Assembly (NCBI GenBank): GCA_900541575.1
Contig: UQKO01000002.1
Location: 1-64,000 of the forward strand
Reading direction: 5' to 3'
Source of the DNA: an uncultured Prevotella sp.
Lineage (GTDB): Bacteria; Bacteroidota; Bacteroidia; Bacteroidales; Bacteroidaceae
DNA length: 64,000 nt
The position numbers and the translations under genes were made by a program. Under the pieces are notes generated by a model. The model did no database searches. It had not been told where the DNA came from and saw only the letters and a program-made list of their open reading frames with translations. Shown one piece after another: positions 1 to 9,911 of this stretch. How positions within the stretch are numbered: position 1 is the first letter of the stretch; each line of letters opens with the position of its first letter.

Positions 1-347
1 CCGTTTCTCGATGAGGACTTTCCCGTCGTTCAATGGGCGGTGAAAGCTCTACCACTGCCGGACGGCAGCGGTAGAGCTACAACTGGGCATTGAACGACGG
101 GTAGATGGGTATCTTTGGACGGGAAGATGGATATCTGTGGACGGCAAATACGAAGTCCCAAAAGAAGTCTCTCTGAAAAGGACCGTTTCTCTGAAAGGGC
201 TTGGTCAACGTGGCTTTCCGTAGAGCCGACAAACTGGCAAGAACTTCGTCCCAGCTCACCGATGAGGAGGAGATGGCACGCATACAATGTTTCCTTGCGG
301 GAGATATCAAAGAGAATAACTTCTTTTGCGATATTCTCTTTGAATGA
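1..347. repeat. Dispersed modular repeat, copy 1 (left part may be cut by the window edge)
   Basis: The sequence matches 48757-49095 along most of its length: a left module (1-44), a middle of palindromic units, a module resembling GGAAGATGTACATCTGG near 100-150, and a right module (about 160-300). The middle forms a nested hairpin. Its outer arms are 22-35 and 88-101 (14 bp, perfect) and its inner arms are 45-60 and 63-78 (16 bp, one mismatch). The right module has a frame at 225-347 whose peptide (RTSSQLTDEE) is kept in the other copy. No complete gene is visible. What this repeat does is unknown. Confidence 0.75.
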
Positions 348-502
348 TTATATATTGTTGCGGATTTGAAGAGAAATTCCTTCTGGAAAATTACAAAGGA
401 TAAGAGAAAGTCGTGAAAAAGCACACCTTTAATACAATCGAGAAAAATATAAACATGCTACATAACATACTAAAGAGCATACAAGGAAATAGGGAAATGT
501 TG

Positions 503-603
503 TACTTTTGCAAAGATAAATGGCCGAGTAATGTGTCGGCAATAAGAAATCTCAGAAAAACATACAAACATCAATTCTAAATAATGTTCAAAAAATAACT
601 TTG
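503..603 (+). promoter_or_regulatory. Two candidate Bacteroidetes -7 boxes upstream of the SGNH gene
   Basis: TACTTTTG lies at 503-510 and TAACTTTG at 596-603. Both fit the Bacteroidetes primary sigma -7 consensus TAnnTTTG. The second is 90 bp from the start codon at 693. Neither has a clear TTTG at -33, so which one is used is not certain. Confidence 0.5.
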
Positions 604-692
604 CAGCGAAATATGGCACGCAAATCCTTTCCGCATATTTGCATGCCACTATCTAAACGCGAAAAATACAATAATTCTACATACAATACATC

Positions 693-3320
693 ATGCGAAA
701 ACAATTACTTACAGTATTTGCATTATTCCTTGCAGTCATGAGCGTTTGGGCCCAGGGACCCTCATGGCGCTACAACCGCTACGACGGTTTCAAGGCTCAC
801 AAAGTTACCGACAAGACTATCGTTTTCTTTGGTAACAGTATCACCAACATGCACGAATGGTGGGAAGCATTCAACAATCCCAACATCGTCAACCGTGGCG
901 TGAATGGTGCCGAAACCCCCATCATGCTCGAACACTTCGAGAGTATCTTGGTAGGCAAACCAGCCAAAATATTCTTGATGATGGGCACCAACGACCTTGG
1001 AACCTCGGGCATGAACACCCCCTCACATGTAGCCAAGAGCGTGCGCACAGCCCTTATGCGTTGCCAGAAGGAAAGTCCCAACACACAGGTATATGTGCAA
1101 AGCATTCTGCCGTGTACAGGTAATAACATTAAGGACACCAAGAACGTGCCCATTACCAACGACTCGCTCAAGAACATCTGCACCGAGTTTGCCAACGCCA
1201 CTTATATCGACCTTTACCCCCTGTTGCCAGGCATACCCACCCACCAATATTCAGCTGACGGCACCCACCTCACCATGGCGGGCTACCGCATCTGGTGCAA
1301 CGAAATAGCCAAATATGTAGGCTCAGACTGCGTATACCCTGCTGACGCAACCGACAATTGGGGCGGTCTCAGCGGCATAGCCGGCATGCGCAACACCTAC
1401 TTTGCCGCTCTACCTGTCAAGGCTGACGACATCATCATGCTTGGCGATGATAACAACGACTGGCATGAACTGCTCCATGCCAACAATGTGAAGCAGCGTG
1501 GTGGTGCTTGGGGCTACCCAAGCAACGACCTCGGCACAATGACTTCGATGCTTAACAACATCTTCAAAGGCCGCTCCGACAACAAAGAGCCCAAAATGGT
1601 GTGCATCATGCAGGGCTACAACGAGATGCAGGGCGACAAAGACGTGGCAACAGTGGCTGCCAGTTACAAGGCATTTGTTGAGAAAGTGCGTAGCTATTGC
1701 CCCAATGCCGTTATCAAACTGTTTGCTGTAATTCCTTCGCCCACAAAAGCTAAGAACGCAGGACGCAGCGACACCTTCAATGCCGAAATTGAAAAGATTG
1801 CGGCCAGCATGAACAACGTAGACTATGTACCAGGCTCATACACCTCGCTCTTGAAAGATGGTGTGCTCAATGCAAACTACAACATGAACGGACGTCTCAA
1901 TGCCCGTGGCTACGCCAAACTCTCGCAGGTTGTAGCCGAGGCTATTGGTGCTGAAAATGGCGTGACTGCCACAACCGACGCTGAGGTGGAAGAACTCATT
2001 GCCAAGATTGATGCACGCAGCAAATTGGTAAGTGCTTTGCAAACGGCGGGTAGCCTCAGCATTGGCAATGGCGTTGGCCAGTATACTCCTGCCAACGTTG
2101 CCCCGGTGTTGACTGGCATTGACGAGGGTTATGCCTTGCTTGCCGACCCCGCCACCACCAACGAGCAACTCACAGCAAAGAGCAGTGCCTATGCCTCGCT
2201 CGTTACAAGCGTGTTGCCTACAATCAACATGCCGCTCGCGTCAAACAACACCGAAGAACATTGGTATCAGCTCTATACCCCCAATCGTGGCTCATTGTAT
2301 AACACCTCGCAGGGTGCTGAAAAGGATTTGATAGGAGGACAGAATACAAAGTATAAGAACACCATGTGGAAGTTTGTGCAGCGTGACGACAAGTCATTCG
2401 ACATTGTCAATCGTGCAGATCAAACTTACGTGAGTCCCGATGCCAAATACGACAAAATGATAAAGACAACCGCAACCCGTCCTGACAAGGGTTGGACGCT
2501 GAGCTACGCCAATGTGTCTGGCGTGTTTATCATCTCGTCGGGCAGCGTGCAGCTTAACCAAACTGCCAATAAGGATAATGGTGTGTGCAACTGGAGTGCA
2601 GACAGAAAGGGCCAAGACCGCAACGACAAAGGTTGCCAGTTTGCCATAGTAGATGCGCCGGCGCCTGAGGATATAAATATTGATGACATTGACCCAACTT
2701 GCGTTAAGGGCTACGAGATTTCTTTGAAGACGGGCTCATTCATTAACCCCGCATCGGGCAAGAACAACAATTTTCCCGATGGCTACGTATTGGCAAAATC
2801 GTGGGAGAGCACCGAGGCTAATCCCAAGATAAAGATCACAACGGCGGCAAACAACATGATGCCTTCTGAGGTGTATAAGGGTGATTACTTGATGTGGCAC
2901 CCAACCGCAAACTACACCGTATCGGTTGAGGGTGTAGGGCCTAATGGTCAGAAGTGCCTCATTACGGGTTACACCTTTACCTACTCGTCAGCCACAGAAG
3001 GTCAGACCATAACAGTGGCAGGCCAGACGTTCACTGCCAAGGCTGCCGAACAGCAGGCTAGAATTACAGGTTTGTGCGAGACATCAACCGTATTCAAAGT
3101 GGCAGGTACAAGCGCTGTGGGCAAGAGTGTTATCCTCAAGGACTTCATTGTAAAGGTTTTTGTGCCAGGTTCTACTGGTGACGTAACGGCTATTGGCAAT
3201 GCCACAGCTCCGGCTGTCAGCACGCCTGTTTACTACTACGACCTTCAGGGTCGCCGTGTACTCACCCCCACAAAAGGTATATTCATTACGAACCAAGGCC
3301 ATAAGGTGGTAATCAGATAA
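693..3320 (+). CDS. Secreted SGNH/GDSL esterase-like protein with a second, degenerate SGNH domain
   Basis: The 875-residue product starts with a signal peptide ending near WAQG (residue 21). The first SGNH domain has block I GNSIT (47-51, nucleophile Ser49), block III GTND (98-101) and block V DGTHLT (189-194, Asp189/His192), so it should be an active carbohydrate or acyl esterase. A second SGNH-like domain (about 245-420) has GDD at 251-253 where GDS is expected, QGYNE at 307-311 and NGRLNARGY at 399-407, and so lacks all catalytic residues. A ricin-like or other beta region follows, then a terminal YDLQGRRV...KGIFI motif typical of Prevotella surface proteins, perhaps a type IX signal. The substrate is unknown; O-acetylated glycans are a guess. 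It appears monocistronic. Confidence 0.85.
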   Translation: MRKQLLTVFALFLAVMSVWAQGPSWRYNRYDGFKAHKVTDKTIVFFGNSITNMHEWWEAFNNPNIVNRGVNGAETPIMLEHFESILVGKPAKIFLMMGTNDLGTSGMNTPSHVAKSVRTALMRCQKESPNTQVYVQSILPCTGNNIKDTKNVPITNDSLKNICTEFANATYIDLYPLLPGIPTHQYSADGTHLTMAGYRIWCNEIAKYVGSDCVYPADATDNWGGLSGIAGMRNTYFAALPVKADDIIMLGDDNNDWHELLHANNVKQRGGAWGYPSNDLGTMTSMLNNIFKGRSDNKEPKMVCIMQGYNEMQGDKDVATVAASYKAFVEKVRSYCPNAVIKLFAVIPSPTKAKNAGRSDTFNAEIEKIAASMNNVDYVPGSYTSLLKDGVLNANYNMNGRLNARGYAKLSQVVAEAIGAENGVTATTDAEVEELIAKIDARSKLVSALQTAGSLSIGNGVGQYTPANVAPVLTGIDEGYALLADPATTNEQLTAKSSAYASLVTSVLPTINMPLASNNTEEHWYQLYTPNRGSLYNTSQGAEKDLIGGQNTKYKNTMWKFVQRDDKSFDIVNRADQTYVSPDAKYDKMIKTTATRPDKGWTLSYANVSGVFIISSGSVQLNQTANKDNGVCNWSADRKGQDRNDKGCQFAIVDAPAPEDINIDDIDPTCVKGYEISLKTGSFINPASGKNNNFPDGYVLAKSWESTEANPKIKITTAANNMMPSEVYKGDYLMWHPTANYTVSVEGVGPNGQKCLITGYTFTYSSATEGQTITVAGQTFTAKAAEQQARITGLCETSTVFKVAGTSAVGKSVILKDFIVKVFVPGSTGDVTAIGNATAPAVSTPVYYYDLQGRRVLTPTKGIFITNQGHKVVIR

Positions 3321-3344
3321 GAATCTTTCTTCTACCCAACTAAA

Positions 3345-3393
3345 GAAGGCTTGGAATGCTGTGAATGTTCTCACAGATTCCAAGCCTTTTTTT
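3345..3393 (+). terminator. Intrinsic terminator after the SGNH gene
   Basis: The perfect 10-bp arms GGCTTGGAAT (3348-3357) and ATTCCAAGCC (3377-3386) are followed by seven T. It lies between convergent genes. The complementary strand has an A-rich rather than T-rich flank on the other side, so it mainly serves the plus strand. Confidence 0.85.
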
Positions 3394-3413
3394 ATAATTG
3401 AATTGCATGAAAG

Positions 3414-4037
3414 CTATTCCACTTCTTCCTCACGTTCCATGATGCTAGCAGCGAGGCAGTCGGCGGTGTGGACAATCATGACTAGGGGATAGAGCGAATG
3501 GGCGGTATCATAGTTGCGTTCATCCTCATAGGAATTCATGTTTACGCCCCATGGCCCCATGTGCCAACGGATGGCAAGCATTTCGGCATCGGTCATTTCA
3601 AGACCACTGCAGAGAAGAAGGACGACGGACTTTTCGCCATGCCCCATGGGGAAGTTCTTGTAGCTTACGTTGTAGCCAGGCACGTCTTCCCACACACCCA
3701 TGGCATTCTTCTTACGCTTTGTGGTGGGTTGATAGACATCGGACTTGCATACATCGTGAAGCAGACTGGCCAAGATGACGCTCTCTCGAGGCACTTCGCG
3801 TTCTAGCGTAGGCTCAAGTTTTTTCATGCCTTCCCATACTTGGAGAGCAGCTTTACAAGTATTGAGCGAATGGAGCACGAGGCCTCCTTTGATATTAAGG
3901 TGATGACCCGCAGAAGCGGGGGCATCGAAGAATCCTTGTTCTTCGAGATCGGAAATGACATCTTCCATTCCCTCGCGCTTACATGAGCGAAGGAGTTGGA
4001 GGAAATCTTCCTTGTAGGATGATAAATCGATATCCAT
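3414..4037 (-). CDS. HD-domain phosphohydrolase-like protein
   Basis: This 207-residue cytosolic protein carries HD-superfamily signatures: LVLHS, then LLHDVCK with the HD pair, HGEKSV, an isolated IRWHMG histidine, and a terminal HTADCLAA. These match the metal-binding H...HD...H...D pattern of small HD hydrolases common in Bacteroidales. Such proteins hydrolyse phosphoester bonds of nucleotides or related compounds; the substrate cannot be told here. It lies convergent to the SGNH gene and about 200 bp downstream of argH on the same strand, so it probably has its own promoter. The ATG at 4037 is the only sensible start. Confidence 0.8.
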   Translation of the reverse strand: MDIDLSSYKEDFLQLLRSCKREGMEDVISDLEEQGFFDAPASAGHHLNIKGGLVLHSLNTCKAALQVWEGMKKLEPTLEREVPRESVILASLLHDVCKSDVYQPTTKRKKNAMGVWEDVPGYNVSYKNFPMGHGEKSVVLLLCSGLEMTDAEMLAIRWHMGPWGVNMNSYEDERNYDTAHSLYPLVMIVHTADCLAASIMEREEEVE

Positions 4038-4251
4038 TATTAGATTATTTGTTGTGACAATGTGAATAGATCTTTACAATAATGTGCTCTCTTCTGAGAT
4101 GGTACATATCGCTACTTCATATAAAAAGGCTAAGATTGAGAGCAGATGATGCTTCTAAATCTTAACCTTATTATTTTCCTTAATGACTATGAGCAGTTTG
4201 TCTTTAATCGTTCATTGCTATGCCCGTAGCCATATGCGTGTTCTCTGTGTG

Positions 4252-5589
4252 CTATGCCTTAGCTAAGAGGGCATCTACGGCAGCATCGACCTTTTCAAAT
4301 TGGAACTTCTGCCAAATACTATCCATCAAGGCGGCTACGCGTTCTGTGCAAAGGTTGCCGATGCTTCCTTCATGAGTATGGTGAATGTCCTTGTTGGGTG
4401 TAAACTGACCAGCCTCAATCTCGAGGCCTACTTTCTTATAGGCATCGCGGAAGGGAGTGCCCGAAGCAGCCAGACGGTTGACTTCCTCTACGGAGAACAT
4501 GGCATCGTAGCGAGTATCGTCAAGAATGTGTTCGTTCACTTTGATGCGCTCAATGATGTAGGTGGTCATGTGGAGGCAATCAATCAGGCGATCGAAGGCG
4601 GGTAGGAAAGCTTCCTTGAGTTCTTGAAGATCACGGAAGTAGCCACAAGGAAGATTGTTCATAATCAAAATCATCTCTTGAGGCAACGCTTGCAACCGAT
4701 TCATACGAGCACGGATAAGCTCGAACACGTCAGGATTTTTCTTATGGGGCATGATGCTTGAGCCCGTGGTACACTCGTCGGGGAGCTTAATGAAAGCAAA
4801 GTTCTGAGAATTGAACATGCATGCATCGAAAGCGAGTTTTGCCACTGTGCCGGCCACGCTAGCAAGAGCATAAGCCACGTTGCGTTCCATTTTTCCACGC
4901 CCCATCTGTGCGTAGACCACGTTGTAGTCCATAGAATCAAATCCTAAGAGGTCGGTGGTCATCTGGCGGTTAAGAGGGAAGGATGAACCATAACCAGCAG
5001 CAGAGCCAAGAGGGTTACGATTGGTGAGTCGATAGGCGGCTTCAAGGAAGAGCATATCGTCGGTAAGGCTTTCGGCATAAGCACCTAACCAAAGTCCGAA
5101 GCTTGAGGGCATGGCCACCTGTAAATGGGTGTAGCCTGGCATGAGCACAGACTTATAGCGTTCGCTCTGCTTCTGCAATTCTGTAAACAATTGTCGTACG
5201 GCCTCAGCCACCTCGCGGAGTTTCTCTCGCGTGAAGAGTTTGAGGTCGACAAGCACTTGATCGTTGCGCGAGCGACCGGAGTGGATTTTCTTTCCCATAT
5301 CTCCGAGAGATCGGGTGAGCATGAGTTCCACTTGTGAGTGGACGTCTTCGATGCCATCTTCTATCACGAACTTGCCTTCTCGGGCAAGATTGTAGATTTT
5401 CTTCAGTTCACTGAGCAGAGGTTGCAACTCATTGTCGGCAATAAGTCCGATGCTGTGGAGCATGGTGACGTGTGCCATCGAACCAAGCACATCGTAGGGC
5501 GCGAGGTAGAGATCGAGTTCACGATCGTGACCTACGGTGAAGCGGTCTATTTCGTCGGTCACTTGAACCGACTTTTCCCATAGTTTCAT
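4252..5589 (-). CDS. argH: Argininosuccinate lyase
   Basis: ArgH splits argininosuccinate into arginine and fumarate, the last step of arginine synthesis. The fumarase/lyase signature GSSIMPHKKNP is at residues 276-286 of the 445-residue product, with SGRSRNDQ at 104-111 and GYTHLQ at 152-157, all typical of a complete enzyme. The frame is open further upstream to 5685, but that extension is low complexity and overlaps the end of bamA. The start MKLWEKS at 5589, 10 bp after the bamA stop, gives the family's usual length. The spacing suggests cotranscription with uppS-bamA, where an OmpH/Skp chaperone gene would be more usual in this group. Confidence 0.95.
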   Translation of the reverse strand: MKLWEKSVQVTDEIDRFTVGHDRELDLYLAPYDVLGSMAHVTMLHSIGLIADNELQPLLSELKKIYNLAREGKFVIEDGIEDVHSQVELMLTRSLGDMGKKIHSGRSRNDQVLVDLKLFTREKLREVAEAVRQLFTELQKQSERYKSVLMPGYTHLQVAMPSSFGLWLGAYAESLTDDMLFLEAAYRLTNRNPLGSAAGYGSSFPLNRQMTTDLLGFDSMDYNVVYAQMGRGKMERNVAYALASVAGTVAKLAFDACMFNSQNFAFIKLPDECTTGSSIMPHKKNPDVFELIRARMNRLQALPQEMILIMNNLPCGYFRDLQELKEAFLPAFDRLIDCLHMTTYIIERIKVNEHILDDTRYDAMFSVEEVNRLAASGTPFRDAYKKVGLEIEAGQFTPNKDIHHTHEGSIGNLCTERVAALMDSIWQKFQFEKVDAAVDALLAKA

Positions 5590-5599
5590 AGTCAAAGTT

Positions 5600-8251
5600 T
5601 TAGAATTCCTGTCCGATGATGAAGTGGAACTGCGAGCCACCGGCGCGCTTACCTGAGTATCCGCTGATGTACTTTTGGAATCCATAAGCCCAATCGATAC
5701 CCATCAAGCCGACCATGGGGAGAAGGATTCTCACGCCCACACCTGCAGAACGCTTCATATTGAAAGGATTGAATTTCTTGACATCTTGCCAAGCGTTACC
5801 TCCCTCGACAAAGGCGAGTGCGAAGATTGAAGTAGAGTTTTCGAGCATGAGCGGATAGCGGAGTTCAAGCGTCATGCGGCTATAGGCATAAGCATCGCCA
5901 TAGTAGGAATTATTTCCAGAGAGCGAACCATTTTCATAGCCACGCAACCCAATGGTCTCTGTTGCATATCCGCTTGAGTAGCCCGACATGCCATCGCCAC
6001 CCACATAGTAGGTTTCAAAGGGAGACTTTTTATAGCGATTGTAGGAACCGAGGATACCAAACTCGAAGCGGGTCATAAGAACCGGAGCCTTGACTGCACT
6101 AGAAAGAGCGGTAAAGTTGCGGAACTTGAACTTCCACTTGTGATATTCTATCCACTTATTCTTCTCCTGCATCTCCTGCTGATACTTAGAACTCTGGTAG
6201 TTGTTGGCCAAGTTTTTATAGTCACGACCATCCCAAAGCGAATATGGCGGGGTGAGCGTCACTTGGAAGAGGAACTCCGAGCCCTTGCGCGGATAGAACG
6301 GATGATCCGTAGAATTACGCGAGAGTGAGAGTGAGAGGTTGATATTGTTGCAGTTACCATCCGTGATTAAGAAGTACTGCCACGACTTCAGCATATAGCG
6401 CGTATAAGAAAGCTCGGCCATAAAGTTGAAGTAGTCATCAGGCCAGCGTAAACGCTTACCGAATCCAAGACTAAAGCCTAACATTTTTACGTACTTGTCA
6501 GGGTCGTAGGCATCTATATAATAGCCGTTCGATGTGCCATAACCATACGCATAGTTCATATACTGCGTATAGTAGTTTTGGTTCACATAGTTAGAGTTTA
6601 CGTCGCTCTGCTTGCTATAGTAGATTGAGAACGAGAGTTGATTAGGCCGCTTTCCGCCAAGCCATGGTTCGAGGAACGAAAGCGAATAGTTCTGATAGTA
6701 CGTACCATTAGTTTGTACTTGCAGAGAGAGCGTTTGTCCGTCTCCTTGCGGTATGAAGCCAGCACGCTTATATCCTTTTTTGAAAAGATTTTGGACAGAG
6801 AAATTGGTAAACTTCAATCCTACACGTCCCACGATACCCGTTTGTCCCCAACCAGCAGAGAGCTCTATTTGGTCGCCACCTTTGGACACGAGAGGATAGT
6901 TTAGGTCTACCGTTCCAGAAATAGGGTCGGGCTTGATACCACTTTGTCCGAACTGTGTCTGAAGTGCTTCAGGGTCGAACTGATTCATCTGCGCCAAGTC
7001 TTGGATAGAGCGCTTGATGTTTTCCATAGAGAAGAGATCACCCGGCTTTGTGCGTAGCTCGCGTCGAATAACGTTTTCATAGACGCGATCGTTCCCAGAG
7101 ATGCGCACGTGGTTGAAAGTGGCTTGTTGTCCCTCTTGGATGCGCATTTCCAAGTCAATGGAATCTCCGTCGACATTGATTTCTACGGGGTTAAGGTTGT
7201 AGAATACGTATCCATTATTATAATAGAGGTTGCCGATGGCATCATCGTCGGAAGAAAGGCGCTTATTTAAGAGAGTTTGATCATATACATCCCCTTTTTT
7301 CATTTGCAGGAAACGCTCGAGGAGGTCGGAGTCGTAGACTGTGTTTCCCACCCATGATACGTTGCGCAAATAATATTTTTGTCCTTCGTATACATTGAGA
7401 TGTACGTTGACGTACTTTCCATCCACGCTTTCTATACTGTCAGAGGTAATAAGAGCATCTCGATAGCCCCATTCATTGAGTTTCTCCACAAGGAGGTCTT
7501 TATCTTCCTTATACTTCTCTGGGAGGAATTTCTTAGAACGGAACATGTTGATGAAGCTCTTTTCGTGAGTCTTCTTCATAGCTCTTTTGAGCTTGCCCAC
7601 ATGCTTGGGGTCGGCACCGGCGATAAAGATTTTCTTTACCTTGATTTTCTCGTTCTTATTGATATCGATGTCAACGAGTACACGATTGTCGCCCGTAACG
7701 TCCTCTCTGAGCGTGATGCTTACCTCACAATTCTTGAAGCCCTTTTCCTCGAAATGCTTCTTGATATAATGCTCGGCACGATTAATCATATCCGTGGTAA
7801 TCTGGTTTCCAGGTTGGAAGCCAATGATTTTCTCGCAGTCTTCGCGTTCCGACTTTTTCACTCCCGAGTAGCGTATGCTCGAGATGCGAGGTTGCGTGGT
7901 GAGTTTCACGTGGAGATAAGCCTTACCATCAACGATGCTATCGGCTACGATCTCTACGTTTGAGAAAACCTTCTGTGCCCAATACTTGCGTATTGCTTCG
8001 GTGATATCGGGTCCAGGGATTTCGTAGGTTTGTCCCACAACGAGTCCCGAAATACTTTGTAAGTATTCCGAATCGTAGCCTTTCATTTCGTCTACCGTGA
8101 TGCCGCCAAGCACATAACGCGGATGGTTGGCGGTATAGGTTATCACGGGCGCATTGTCGTTCGGCGATGCTACTTGATCGTTGGTCTGAGCGTGTGCACT
8201 GAGGGCTATGCTAGCAGCCATTGCGAGCAGTATGCGTGAGGAATATTTCAT
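5600..8251 (-). CDS. bamA: Outer membrane protein assembly factor BamA
   Basis: The 883-residue product has a signal peptide (cleavage near SAHAQT, residue 22), several POTRA domains (about 45-460) and a C-terminal 16-strand-type barrel ending in the terminal Phe expected of outer-membrane barrels (IIGQEF). BamA folds and inserts outer-membrane proteins. The gene overlaps the end of uppS by four bases (stop/start overlap), which indicates translational coupling in a DUF6089-uppS-bamA-argH operon. The combination of lipid-carrier synthesis (UppS) and barrel assembly in one operon is common in Bacteroidales. No damage is visible. Confidence 0.95.
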   Translation of the reverse strand: MKYSSRILLAMAASIALSAHAQTNDQVASPNDNAPVITYTANHPRYVLGGITVDEMKGYDSEYLQSISGLVVGQTYEIPGPDITEAIRKYWAQKVFSNVEIVADSIVDGKAYLHVKLTTQPRISSIRYSGVKKSEREDCEKIIGFQPGNQITTDMINRAEHYIKKHFEEKGFKNCEVSITLREDVTGDNRVLVDIDINKNEKIKVKKIFIAGADPKHVGKLKRAMKKTHEKSFINMFRSKKFLPEKYKEDKDLLVEKLNEWGYRDALITSDSIESVDGKYVNVHLNVYEGQKYYLRNVSWVGNTVYDSDLLERFLQMKKGDVYDQTLLNKRLSSDDDAIGNLYYNNGYVFYNLNPVEINVDGDSIDLEMRIQEGQQATFNHVRISGNDRVYENVIRRELRTKPGDLFSMENIKRSIQDLAQMNQFDPEALQTQFGQSGIKPDPISGTVDLNYPLVSKGGDQIELSAGWGQTGIVGRVGLKFTNFSVQNLFKKGYKRAGFIPQGDGQTLSLQVQTNGTYYQNYSLSFLEPWLGGKRPNQLSFSIYYSKQSDVNSNYVNQNYYTQYMNYAYGYGTSNGYYIDAYDPDKYVKMLGFSLGFGKRLRWPDDYFNFMAELSYTRYMLKSWQYFLITDGNCNNINLSLSLSRNSTDHPFYPRKGSEFLFQVTLTPPYSLWDGRDYKNLANNYQSSKYQQEMQEKNKWIEYHKWKFKFRNFTALSSAVKAPVLMTRFEFGILGSYNRYKKSPFETYYVGGDGMSGYSSGYATETIGLRGYENGSLSGNNSYYGDAYAYSRMTLELRYPLMLENSTSIFALAFVEGGNAWQDVKKFNPFNMKRSAGVGVRILLPMVGLMGIDWAYGFQKYISGYSGKRAGGSQFHFIIGQEF

Positions 8252-8997
8252 TCGTTTGTTTGTGTGTTATCAGTGTTGGTTACCTGCTCGCTGGTCTTTC
8301 CATAGCGACGTTCGCGATTTTGATACCAAGCAATGGCTTGGCAGAGATCAGCTTCATGGAAGTCGGGCCAGAAAGTGTCGCAGAAATAAAATTCGGTATA
8401 GGCACATTGCCACAGCAAGTAATTGCTAAGTCGCACTTCGCCTCCCGTGCGGATGAGCAGGTCAGGATCGGGCATAAAGTTGGTGGCCAAGTGGGCGGAA
8501 ATTGTATTCTCGTCAATATCGGTGGGCTTGATTGTACCCTCGTCCACCTCGGTAGCTATCTGCTTCATGGCTTCCGTTATCTCCCATCGAGCGCTATAAC
8601 TCAGAGCGATGACCATGGTCATTCCAGTGTTGACAGCTGTGCGTTGCTGCAACCCAAGGATGGATTCGCGCACCACTTCGGGCAATCGAGCGAGGTCGCC
8701 TATGATACGCAGCCTTACATTGTTGTTCATAAAGAGTTCTTCCTCTAGCGAGGTAAGTATGAGCGACATGAGAGCTGCCACCTCATCGGCGGGACGATTC
8801 CAATTTTCGGTGGAAAAGGTATAGAGTGTCAAGAATTTCACCCCTAGGTTGGAGCATGCTGTGGTGATTTCACGAACAGCAACTACACCCTGTTGGTGTC
8901 CCATGCTACGATTAAGACCGCGAGCTTTAGCCCATCTCCCGTTACCATCCATAATGATGGCAATGTGAGCAGGTATTCTTGAATGGTCGAGTTGCAT
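8248..8997 (-). CDS. uppS: Isoprenyl transferase (undecaprenyl diphosphate synthase)
   Basis: This 249-residue cis-prenyltransferase adds isopentenyl units to farnesyl diphosphate to make the C55 carrier used for peptidoglycan, LPS and capsule. The catalytic region [12 protein letters not shown] places the key Asp at residue 17. SMGHQQG, FSTENW and the late [15 protein letters not shown] motif are all present, and the length is normal. The stop overlaps the bamA start, so the two are likely translated together. The upstream gene on the same strand is a DUF6089-like barrel, 69 bp away. Confidence 0.95.
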   Translation of the reverse strand: MQLDHSRIPAHIAIIMDGNGRWAKARGLNRSMGHQQGVVAVREITTACSNLGVKFLTLYTFSTENWNRPADEVAALMSLILTSLEEELFMNNNVRLRIIGDLARLPEVVRESILGLQQRTAVNTGMTMVIALSYSARWEITEAMKQIATEVDEGTIKPTDIDENTISAHLATNFMPDPDLLIRTGGEVRLSNYLLWQCAYTEFYFCDTFWPDFHEADLCQAIAWYQNRERRYGKTSEQVTNTDNTQTNE

Positions 8998-9066
8998 ATA
9001 TTGGAGTTGTTATGAATAAGTTATGTGTACGGAAGTAATCGTGCAGACTACACTAGATGCGGAAGG

Positions 9067-9759
9067 CTAGTCGCGATTACACGTGGGACACTTTGGACTG
9101 AGATCGTAAGTTAGTGTGAGCATCAGTGAAGAGTAGATGTCCTTATTGCGAAACATCTCCGATTTGATGCCGAGCGGTGCATCGAGTCCGTCGAGCTTAT
9201 CAGAAAGGCTGAAATGTACTAGCCAATCGAGGCCAAGATTGAGGCGTGCCCCCACTTTATACTTCACACCAACTCCTAGGGGAATATTGGCAGTGAAGGA
9301 TTTTCCCGCCGCGCCATAGGTAAGTCCGAATCCCATTTGTAGATAGGGGACTAGACGAGAATAGCCTCGATAATCACGCTGATAGCCGTAGGGCAGGAAG
9401 TGAATTTCGTAGAGTGCGGACAAATCGTAGATGGCACTGCTTACGGAATAATTGAGTTGTGGAGTCGCCACAGCATTGGGGTTGGAAGGCAGATAATTCT
9501 TGAGCGTTGAAGTAGAACCCTTCACGCCTACATAGGAGAACTGCGTCTTCACAGCCATGCGTGGATTGAGCGGGAAACGAGCAACGAGGCCACCTGATAA
9601 TCCCATTTTGTCCTTCACATCGGTAAAGTTGGCCGACATACCAAGCCCCACACCGAGTTCAAGGCGATATACAGGGTCTTCCTGCTGAGCGAATGCTCGC
9701 TGCGGGAGGAGCAGGAAAAGAAGAAGCAGTAAGTATGTAATCTTAGATAAGAGGTGCAT
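9067..9759 (-). CDS. DUF6089-like outer-membrane barrel protein
   Basis: The 230-residue product has a long hydrophobic signal peptide ending at AFAQQ (residue 25-26), then alternating amphipathic strands with aromatic and glycine-rich turns (for example LGVGLGMSANF, VPYLQMGFGLTYG). It ends with a Cys pair (CPTC) near the C terminus. This fits the small Bacteroidetes barrel family placed before uppS-bamA. The role is not established; the position argues for a link to envelope assembly. The family assignment is from memory of gene order plus sequence style. The C-terminal CPTC is outside the barrel core and may form a disulfide. Confidence 0.75.
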   Translation of the reverse strand: MHLLSKITYLLLLLFLLLPQRAFAQQEDPVYRLELGVGLGMSANFTDVKDKMGLSGGLVARFPLNPRMAVKTQFSYVGVKGSTSTLKNYLPSNPNAVATPQLNYSVSSAIYDLSALYEIHFLPYGYQRDYRGYSRLVPYLQMGFGLTYGAAGKSFTANIPLGVGVKYKVGARLNLGLDWLVHFSLSDKLDGLDAPLGIKSEMFRNKDIYSSLMLTLTYDLSPKCPTCNRD

Positions 9760-9911
9760 GATGCCTGTGCCGATTGAAGATGTTGCCGTAGATAAGGACT
9801 TTTTTCTATACGAGAAAAGGAGTGTTCCTATATATCAAAAAGGGTGCTTTCCGTTCTTAGAAGAGAGAGACACACCTTAATTATTACATTATGAGTCCGT
9901 AACATGGGTGT

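Noticed and set aside
5590..5685. N-terminal extension of argH
   Set aside because: The added 32 residues are Ser/Thr-rich, overlap bamA and have no counterpart in the family.
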